Position numbers and translations under genes: made by a program
Notes under the pieces: model-generated
Databases searched by the model: none
What the model was told of the DNA's origin: nothing
Seen by the model: the letters and a program-made list of their open reading frames with translations, nothing else
In this document: positions 42,031 through 47,333 of the stretch, piece by piece
Layout: every line of letters starts with the position of its first letter
Position numbering within the stretch: position 1 is the first letter of the stretch
DNA from: Pirellulales bacterium
Lineage (GTDB): Bacteria; Planctomycetota; Planctomycetia; Pirellulales; UBA1268
Direction: 5' to 3'
Assembly (NCBI GenBank): GCA_016779265.1
Contig: JADHNY010000018.1
Coordinates: 1-47,333, forward strand
Length of the DNA: 47,333 bases

Positions 42031-43842
42031 GTGACGGCCGACCCTGAGAACACCACAGGTGGGGCGGCGTCGTCTGCCCCTGAAGCATCGCAACCCCCCA
42101 CCGACGCACCCGGTGCTGCGGAAACTCCGGCAGCGGTAGAGGCTGCTGCGGGTGACGGTGGCCAGCCAAAACGACGCATCGCGATCGGGACTCAGCGGGA
42201 GGGCGTTGCCCAGCCGCGGGTGTCGTCGCGCCATGTGCTCGTGGGCAGCAAGCCAGCCGCTGCAGCACCATCAGCAGCAGCGGATGGGGCAGCTGCCGAG
42301 GCTCCTGCTGACAGTGCTGCTCCAGGCAGTGCTGCTCCAGGCAGTGCTCCCACCGGCAGTGCTCCCACCGGCAGTGCTGCTGAGTCGCCGGCTTCTCAGG
42401 ACGTCGGCACACCAGAGCCTGCGGCCGAGCAGGGGGGGGCTGCGGCTCCCGAGTCAGCTCCGCCGCTGGGCCCCCGTGGTGAGAGTGGCGGCCCGCGTCG
42501 TGGCAAGCGGTCTCGGGACCGCCGTCGCGGTGACACGGGTCCCTCACCTTTTGCAGTCCAGGTGCCATCGAAGCTGGTCGCTGTTCCGAGCCTCCGCCAG
42601 CCATTGGGTGATGACCTCGAGGATGAGCTTGAGGCCGCTCTCGGCGACCTCGAGGTGGATGCCCTTCTCGATTCAGCTGCCTCTGAGAAGGTCGATGCTC
42701 CGCTGGCTGCTGGTTCACGAGTGACTGGCAAGGTGGTGAGCCTTGCCGACGAGATCGCGTTTCTGGATCTGGGTGGCCGTCGCCAGGGGGCTCTCGGCCT
42801 GCTCGGGCTCGACCCCGAGGAGATGCCTGCGGTTGGAGACGAGATTGAGGTCTCGATCGGAACTCGAAACGAAGAAGATGGTCTCTACGACGTGGCCCTC
42901 GGGAGTCACGCCGTCGCGGTGGAAGACTGGTCCCAGCTCGAAGCCGGCATGATTGTCGAAGGGCGTGTGACCGGCACGAACAAGGGCGGACTTGAAGTCG
43001 ACGTCGGTGGGCTGCGTGGCTTCATGCCGGCGGGTAGTGTGAGCACCTACCGCGTCGAAGACTTCGAAGAGTTTGTGGGCCAGACGCTCGAGTGTCTGGT
43101 GACCGAACTTGTCCCCAATGCGCGGCGGCTGGTTCTCTCGCGTCGTGCTGTCCTTGAGCGGCAGGCTGCCGAGGCTCGGCAGAAGCTGCTCGAGACACTC
43201 GAGATCGGGCAGACGCTCGAGGGCATTGTCCGCAACATTCGCGACTTTGGCGCGTTTGTCGATATCGGCCATGGTGTCGATGGCCTCGTGCATGTCAGCC
43301 AGCTTTCCTGGGATCGAGTCGAGAAGCCGGAAGACGTGCTGACGCTCGGTCAAAAGGTGAAGGTGGTCGTTCGCAGCATCGACGAGGAGACCGGCAAGAT
43401 CTCGCTCTCTGCTCGAGATCTGATCGACAATCCCTGGACGAAGGCTGACGAGAAGTATCCGATCGGCTCGACCCAGCGGGGAACGGTCAGCCGCATCGCT
43501 CAGTTTGGCGCCTTCGTGAAACTTGAGCCTGGGGTGGAAGGCCTTGTGCACGTTTCCGAACTCGCACATCGCCATGTGCACCGCGTGGGTGACATCGTCA
43601 AGGAAGGCGAACAGGTTGAGTGCAAGGTGATTTCGGTCGACACTGAGGAGCAGCGGATGTCGCTCTCGCTCAAGGCGACGATCCCCGCGCCCGTTTCCGC
43701 TGCTGAGCAGGCCGCTGCCGAGGCTGAGCAGGAGGCGGAGAACGAGCCGCCACCACCGCCTTATCAGCCGAAGTCCAACAAGCCGCTCAAGGGCGGTCTT
43801 GGTGAAGGACCGACCGGCGAACGGTTTGGCCTCAAGTGGTGA
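42031..43842 (+). CDS. S1-domain RNA-binding protein (ribosomal protein S1-like)
   Basis: This 603-residue protein has an N-terminal stretch of about 220 Ala/Pro/Ser-rich, low-complexity residues (AAPGSAAPGSAPTGSAPTGS). Four S1 OB-fold domains follow, at about 228-297, 304-372, 390-461 and 476-550. The last two are classical (RNIRDFGAFVDIGHGVDGLVH; SRIAQFGAFVKLEPGVEGLVH). The tail is Glu/Pro-rich and ends GERFGLKW. Classical S1 has six domains, so this is either the lineage's S1 with fewer domains or an S1-like paralogue. The GTG start at 42031 has no clear ribosome site, which is common for S1. Its last 11 bases overlap the convergent serS. Confidence 0.85.
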   Translation: MTADPENTTGGAASSAPEASQPPTDAPGAAETPAAVEAAAGDGGQPKRRIAIGTQREGVAQPRVSSRHVLVGSKPAAAAPSAAADGAAAEAPADSAAPGSAAPGSAPTGSAPTGSAAESPASQDVGTPEPAAEQGGAAAPESAPPLGPRGESGGPRRGKRSRDRRRGDTGPSPFAVQVPSKLVAVPSLRQPLGDDLEDELEAALGDLEVDALLDSAASEKVDAPLAAGSRVTGKVVSLADEIAFLDLGGRRQGALGLLGLDPEEMPAVGDEIEVSIGTRNEEDGLYDVALGSHAVAVEDWSQLEAGMIVEGRVTGTNKGGLEVDVGGLRGFMPAGSVSTYRVEDFEEFVGQTLECLVTELVPNARRLVLSRRAVLERQAAEARQKLLETLEIGQTLEGIVRNIRDFGAFVDIGHGVDGLVHVSQLSWDRVEKPEDVLTLGQKVKVVVRSIDEETGKISLSARDLIDNPWTKADEKYPIGSTQRGTVSRIAQFGAFVKLEPGVEGLVHVSELAHRHVHRVGDIVKEGEQVECKVISVDTEEQRMSLSLKATIPAPVSAAEQAAAEAEQEAENEPPPPPYQPKSNKPLKGGLGEGPTGERFGLKW

Positions 43843-45121
43843 TCAGCTTTTTGCCCATCCAGGCCACAAGTGGTTCTGGAATGCGGATCGAGCCATCGGC
43901 TTGCTGATGATTTTCAAGCAGGGCGATCATGGCTCGGCCGATCGCTAGGGCAGTGCCGTTGAGGGTGTGCACAAGTGTGGTGCCCTTGGTGCCCGGCGTG
44001 CGGAAGCGGATGCCAAGGCGTCGAGACTGGTAGTCCGTGCAGTTCGAGGTGCTGGTGACCTCGCCCCATTCCCCTGCCTCTCCCCGTCCAGGCATCCAGG
44101 CTTCGAGGTCGTACTTGCGGTAGGCAGGACCGCCCAGGTCGCCGGAAGCGATATCGAGCACCCGGTAAGGAATTCCGAGGCCGTCAAAGAGCTCGCACTC
44201 GATCTCGAGCAGCTCCGCATGCATCGCCTCGCTCTCTTCAGGCTTGGTGAAGGCAAACATCTCCACCTTGGTGAACTGGTGCACCCGGTAGAGACCACGG
44301 GTTGCTCGGCCGTGGGCTCCGGCTTCGGTGCGGAAGCAGTGGCTGATGCCGCAAACCTTCAGTGGGAGGTCGCCGGCATCGAAGACATGGTCCTGCATGG
44401 CGCCGCCGAGGGTGATCTCGGAAGTAGCGACCAGTGAGAGGTCGCTCTCGGAGATCGAGTAGATCTGTGTCTCTGGCCCTCGCGGCATGAAGCCGGTGCC
44501 CTCGAGGATAGAGTCACGAGCGAGGTCTGGTGTCGTGGTCAGTGTGAAGCCGCGACGGGCCAGGATCTCGACGGCATACCGTTGGAGGGCCAGTTCGAGG
44601 AGCACCGCGTCGTTCTTCGAGAAGAGAAAGCCGTGGCCGGCAACTTTGGCACCTGCCTCAAAGTCAAAGAGATCGTGTTTCTCTCCGAGGGCCACATGGT
44701 CGAGTGGCTGAAAGTCAAAGCTCGGGAGTGGTGTGCTGCCGCGGCAAACCTCGAGCGATGCCTCTTCGCCGCCGGCAGGCGCCTCGGGATGCGTCAGGTT
44801 TGGGATTGCCCGCAGGATGGAATCTCCCTGGGCAACGACCTCGTTGATGCTGGTTTCCAACGCTGAGATCTGTTCTCGAAGCTGACGGCCTTCGGCTTTT
44901 CTGGCCTCTCGTTCTGCCTCGTCGGCTGCCTTGCCAATCGACCGGCTGACCTGTCCTGCCTGCTGGTTGAGACTGTCGATTTCCCCCTTGAGCCGCCGCC
45001 GTTCGGCGTCCAGCGAGGCAAACTGGCCGATTTCCTCAAGCAGGCTCTCCGGCATCCCGCGGCGGCGACAGTTTTCGATGACCTCGTCGGTGTGGTCGGC
45101 AACCCAGCGGCGGTCTAGCAC
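43832..45121 (-). CDS. serS: Seryl-tRNA synthetase
   Basis: This 429-residue class II synthetase has an N-terminal coiled-coil tRNA-binding arm (about 30-105: ERRRLKGEIDSLNQQAGQVS, AEGRQLREQISALETSINE). In the catalytic domain, TTTPDLARDSILEGTGFMP and SLVATSEITLGG precede motif 2 (CFRTEAGAHGRATRGLYRVHQF, about 265-287) and motif 3 (HTLNGTALAIGRAMIALLENH). It starts at GTG 45121 with GGAG 6 bases upstream. It is divergent from clpS, with a 162-base gap carrying an inverted repeat. Confidence 0.97.
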   Translation of the reverse strand: MLDRRWVADHTDEVIENCRRRGMPESLLEEIGQFASLDAERRRLKGEIDSLNQQAGQVSRSIGKAADEAEREARKAEGRQLREQISALETSINEVVAQGDSILRAIPNLTHPEAPAGGEEASLEVCRGSTPLPSFDFQPLDHVALGEKHDLFDFEAGAKVAGHGFLFSKNDAVLLELALQRYAVEILARRGFTLTTTPDLARDSILEGTGFMPRGPETQIYSISESDLSLVATSEITLGGAMQDHVFDAGDLPLKVCGISHCFRTEAGAHGRATRGLYRVHQFTKVEMFAFTKPEESEAMHAELLEIECELFDGLGIPYRVLDIASGDLGGPAYRKYDLEAWMPGRGEAGEWGEVTSTSNCTDYQSRRLGIRFRTPGTKGTTLVHTLNGTALAIGRAMIALLENHQQADGSIRIPEPLVAWMGKKLITT

Positions 45122-45153
45122 GGTGACTCCTCGATAACAGGCTTCTTGGACGC

Positions 45154-45168
45154 CTTCGCAGTGCGAAG
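45154..45168. promoter_or_regulatory. Perfect 7-bp inverted repeat CTTCGCA-G-TGCGAAG
   Basis: CTTCGCA (45154-45160) and TGCGAAG (45162-45168) flank a single G between serS and clpS. A -10-like TATACT lies at 45187-45192, so the repeat covers the expected -35 position of a clpS promoter. It could be an operator, or a hairpin in either leader transcript. Confidence 0.4.
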
Positions 45169-45186
45169 ATGCGTCGCTTCAGGCGA

Positions 45187-45192
45187 TATACT
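45187..45192 (+). promoter_or_regulatory. Candidate -10 box for clpS
   Basis: TATACT matches 5 of 6 consensus bases. No good -35 box is present 16-18 bases upstream, where the inverted repeat lies. The leader to ATG 45284 would be about 85 bases. Confidence 0.4.
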
Positions 45193-45283
45193 GTGAGTGT
45201 CCCCGGCAACAGCCAAGGTTCAGCCCTGCCGGCGGCCGGCGGGGCACGGAGTTCCGAGGACGGTCTGCAGAGTGTGCCAACCC

Positions 45284-45658
45284 ATGAGCGACTCTTCCAG
45301 TGCGGCAGCGGTCGAAGAGGCCCCGGTGGAGGTGGCACCTGCTAAGCCTGCCACGAAACCGGACACCGAGCGCGATGCAAAACGCAAACGACAGCCTCGA
45401 TATCACGTTGTTCTTTGGAACGACAACGATCATTCCTACGAATACGTGATCATCATGCTGCGGAAACTCTTTGCCCATCCCGTTGAGAAGGGCTATCAGC
45501 TTGCCCGTGAGGTTGATAAGCGTGGCAAGGCGATTGTGCTTACCACGACGCGGGAGCATGCGGAGCTGAAGCGGGACCAGATCCACGCCTTTGGGGCGGA
45601 CCGCCTGATTGCACGCTGCAAGGGCTCCATGACGGCGAGTATCGAGCCGGAGCGGTAG
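45284..45658 (+). CDS. clpS: ClpS-type Clp protease adaptor with altered pocket residues
   Basis: This 124-residue ClpS adaptor delivers N-degron substrates to the Clp ATPase. An Ala/Pro-rich N-terminal extension of about 40 residues precedes the core: VVLWNDNDHSYEYVIIMLRKLF, GYQLAREVDKRGKAIVLTTT and the end segment CKGSMTASIEPER. Compared with E. coli, N34 and D35 are kept (N46, D47), D36 is Asn (N48) and the pocket His66 is Asp (D78). ATG 45284 was chosen because the upstream frame is not conserved-looking; the ribosome site is weak (AGAG). No Clp ATPase gene is in the window. It is followed by a hairpin. Confidence 0.88.
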   Translation: MSDSSSAAAVEEAPVEVAPAKPATKPDTERDAKRKRQPRYHVVLWNDNDHSYEYVIIMLRKLFAHPVEKGYQLAREVDKRGKAIVLTTTREHAELKRDQIHAFGADRLIARCKGSMTASIEPER

Positions 45659-45675
45659 GGGCTCCCCCTCGCTTC

Positions 45676-45713
45676 AAAAAAAAGGTGGCCCGACTCTTGC
45701 GAGCCGGGCCACC
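45676..45713. terminator. Bidirectional hairpin terminator
   Basis: The stem GGTGGCCCG (45684-45692) pairs with 45705-45713 across a 12-base loop. Eight A bases at 45676-45683 become a T8 run for minus-strand transcription, making this a strong terminator for the YTV-type gene and a plausible one for clpS (CCGTTT follows on the + strand). Confidence 0.8.
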
Positions 45714-45785
45714 CCGTTTCCCAATCGTTTTGTTCAGCCCCGGTGGTGTTCCGAGGGAACCTGTTTGCCAGGTGGGTGCTAAGCG

Positions 45786-47333
45786 TTACTCAGCAGCCGC
45801 CTCGCCAGCCTCCTCATCCTTGGCTGCTTCGTCAGCAACCTCGGGGGCTTCCTCAACCACGTCGCCGCAGCAGCCCACCTCACGGTAGACAACGCGGGGC
45901 ACGCAGCGGGTCACCGTGTAGGCGACCTTCTTGGGCACCATCCGGCAGACCTCGACGGTCTTGGTGTAGTGCACAGGCTTTGTCGTGCATACAGGGATCT
46001 GCTTGGTGCGGGTTTCCTTCACCATCTTGCAGACCTTGTAAGGCACTTCCTTCGAGCACTCTTCCTTGACCATGTTGCAGACCTTGTAGGTGCAGGTCTT
46101 GACCCGCTGCTCCGGCACCATGCGGCACACCTTGTACTCGCATGTGTCGACGTGGGTCTCCTTGACCATCTTGCAGACCTTGTACTCACAGGTCTTCACA
46201 CGCTGCTCCGGGACCATCTTGCAGACCTGGTAGGTCCGCGTGCGGGTCTCGGGCACCATCTTGCAGACCTTGTACTCACAGGTCCGGACACGCTGCTCAG
46301 GCACCATCTTGCAGACCTGATAGGTGCGGGTCCGAGTCTCGGGCACCATCTTGCAGACCTTGTATTCACAGGTCCGCACCCGCTGCTCGGGAACCATCTT
46401 GCAGACCTGATAGGTGCGGGTCCGGGTCTCGGGCACCATCTTGCAGACCTTGTATTCACAGGTCCGTACACGCTGCTCGGGCACCATCTTGCAGACCTGG
46501 TAGGTCCGTGTCCGCTGCTCGGGCACCATCTTGCAGACCTTGTAGGTGCAGGTCCGCACACGCTGCTCGGGCACCATCCGACAGACCTGGTAGGTCCGCG
46601 TCCGCTGCTCGGGCACCATCTTGCAGACCTTGTACTCACAGGTCTTCACCCGCTGCTCGGGCACCATCTTGCAGACCTGGTAGGTCCGCGTCCGCTGCTC
46701 GGGCACCATCTTGCAGACCTTGTAGGTGCAGGTCCGCACACGCTGCTCCTTGACCATCTTGCAGACCTTGTACGGCCGCTTTTCGATGACGGTTTCCCGC
46801 TCGTAGCGAACGCACTTGATCTCCTTTTCGCAGACCTCAGGCACCCACACCTTCTTGCAGACGGTGCGAGACGGGCACTGCACCTGGACCTTCTTCACCT
46901 CGCCAGGCACGTAGCACCGGTCGCCGGTGCAGCCGTTGTTCACCCAGCAGCCCGGCTCGCGGACACACTTGGTGATCACCTTGCCAGGAATCTCACAGGT
47001 CTCGGTCTCCCAGCGACCACTGCAGACCTTGACGGTCTTCGTGTAGTGCACAGGCTTGCAGACGGTCTTGCAGACTTCACGCTCGCGGGTCTCGTAGACC
47101 GGCTTGCACACGGTGTAGGGGATTTCCTTGGTGCGTGTCTCATAGACGGGCTTGCAGACGGTGTAGCACTGCTCACGCGTCTCATAGACCGGCTTGCACA
47201 CGGTGTAGGGGATTTCCTTGGTGCGTGTCTCATAGACGGGCTTGCAGACGGTGTAGCACTGCTCACGCGTCTCATAGACCGGCTTGCAGACCGTATAGGG
47301 GATCTCCTTGGTGCGTGTCTCGTAGACGGGCTT
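45786..47333 (-). CDS. Cysteine-rich YTV-type repeat protein (partial)
   Basis: The reverse frame is open from the right edge to a stop at 45786 (515 residues seen); the true start is outside the window. It is built almost wholly of repeats. The N-terminal part has CKPVYETREQCYTV alternating with CKPVYETRTKEIPYTV. A short Cys-rich segment follows (CWVNNGCTGDRCYVPGEVKK). The middle has CKMVPEQRVRTCEYKV alternating with CKMVPETRTRTYQV. The tail is acidic (VVEEAPEVADEAAKDEEAGE). The YTV motifs and regular Cys match proteins described in Rhodopirellula cell walls, probably disulfide cross-linked; a surface or wall structural role is inferred. The GTG at 47201 is an internal Val codon, not a start. 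Confidence 0.85.
   Translation of the reverse strand, partial: KPVYETRTKEIPYTVCKPVYETREQCYTVCKPVYETRTKEIPYTVCKPVYETREQCYTVCKPVYETRTKEIPYTVCKPVYETREREVCKTVCKPVHYTKTVKVCSGRWETETCEIPGKVITKCVREPGCWVNNGCTGDRCYVPGEVKKVQVQCPSRTVCKKVWVPEVCEKEIKCVRYERETVIEKRPYKVCKMVKEQRVRTCTYKVCKMVPEQRTRTYQVCKMVPEQRVKTCEYKVCKMVPEQRTRTYQVCRMVPEQRVRTCTYKVCKMVPEQRTRTYQVCKMVPEQRVRTCEYKVCKMVPETRTRTYQVCKMVPEQRVRTCEYKVCKMVPETRTRTYQVCKMVPEQRVRTCEYKVCKMVPETRTRTYQVCKMVPEQRVKTCEYKVCKMVKETHVDTCEYKVCRMVPEQRVKTCTYKVCNMVKEECSKEVPYKVCKMVKETRTKQIPVCTTKPVHYTKTVEVCRMVPKKVAYTVTRCVPRVVYREVGCCGDVVEEAPEVADEAAKDEEAGEAAAE
46161..46760 (-). repeat. 90-bp tandem coding repeats (CKMVPE array)
   Basis: The block GGGCACCATC recurs at 46251, 46341, 46431, 46521, 46611 and 46701, exactly 90 bases apart, with a diverged unit at 46161. 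Each unit encodes a 16- plus 14-residue pair carrying three Cys. Most changes between units swap Glu/Thr before YKV or Gln/Thr in PEQR/PETR. Confidence 0.9.
47101..47333 (-). repeat. 90-bp tandem coding repeats (CKPVYETR array)
   Basis: Bases 47101-47190 and 47191-47280 are identical by eye, and a third, slightly changed unit continues past the right edge. Each encodes a 14- plus 16-residue pair carrying three Cys. The period equals that of the CKMVPE array although the sequence differs. Confidence 0.9.

Noticed and set aside
45786..47201. YTV-type gene starting at 47201
   Set aside because: The codon there is an internal Val in a YTV motif, and the same repeat continues upstream to the window edge, so the real start is outside.
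46161..47333. Regular repeats considered as a CRISPR array
   Set aside because: The 90-bp units are coding, keep frame and have no unique spacers; they encode a Cys-rich repeat protein.

Overview
The window is GC-rich chromosomal DNA of a planctomycete, most likely a Pirellulaceae/Rhodopirellula-type organism. Lineage markers are two DUF1559 pseudopilin-like proteins, DUF1501 and DUF1549/DUF1553 proteins with planctomycete cytochrome c motifs, a small basic protein confined to the Planctomycetes-Verrucomicrobia-Chlamydiae (PVC) group, and a cysteine-rich protein with YTV motifs like the R. baltica cell-wall proteins. GTG starts are common. I see no phage, insertion sequence, plasmid or CRISPR feature.

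Layout. 1-4.9 kb: a left-truncated DUF1549/DUF1553 cytochrome gene faces a DUF1559 gene and a small lipoprotein. The gap between them holds a palindrome over a putative -35 box. 5-6.2 kb: a class V aminotransferase. 6.2-12.9 kb: a three-gene minus-strand operon (DUF1501, then a DUF1549/DUF1553 cytochrome, then a cytochrome/WD40 protein), probably an exported redox or substrate-processing module. 13-16.3 kb: a TIM-barrel sugar isomerase/epimerase and a tandem alpha/beta hydrolase. 16.3-18.3 kb: a leader with three 21-bp repeats, a second DUF1559 protein and a membrane-anchored Arg/Gly-tailed protein.

18.4-29.4 kb is mainly housekeeping: Mfd, a parvulin-type isomerase, citrate synthase, TadA, a CopD-like membrane protein, a 56-residue coiled-coil protein missed by length cut-offs, a Ser/Thr-type kinase with an altered catalytic loop, the PVC small basic protein, and protoporphyrinogen oxidase, whose 3' end overlaps the small basic gene. 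29.6-34.2 kb: a secreted TPR protein, SppA and a second TIM-barrel isomerase.

34.2-41.1 kb: a minus-strand fatty-acid operon of three genes (FadJ/FadB-type hydratase/dehydrogenase, thiolase, and an 1150-residue fusion of an acyl-CoA synthetase to an acyl-CoA dehydrogenase). On paper it encodes activation plus all four beta-oxidation steps in three polypeptides. The fusion is the most distinctive enzyme here.

41.2-47.3 kb: a DUF6580-like membrane protein, tRNA-Leu(GAG), a four-S1-domain RNA-binding protein, SerS, a ClpS with changed N-degron pocket residues, and the right-truncated YTV-type protein. That protein is built from two different sequences that share the same 30-residue (90-bp) period. 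All calls come from reading sequence and motifs only; no database search was run.
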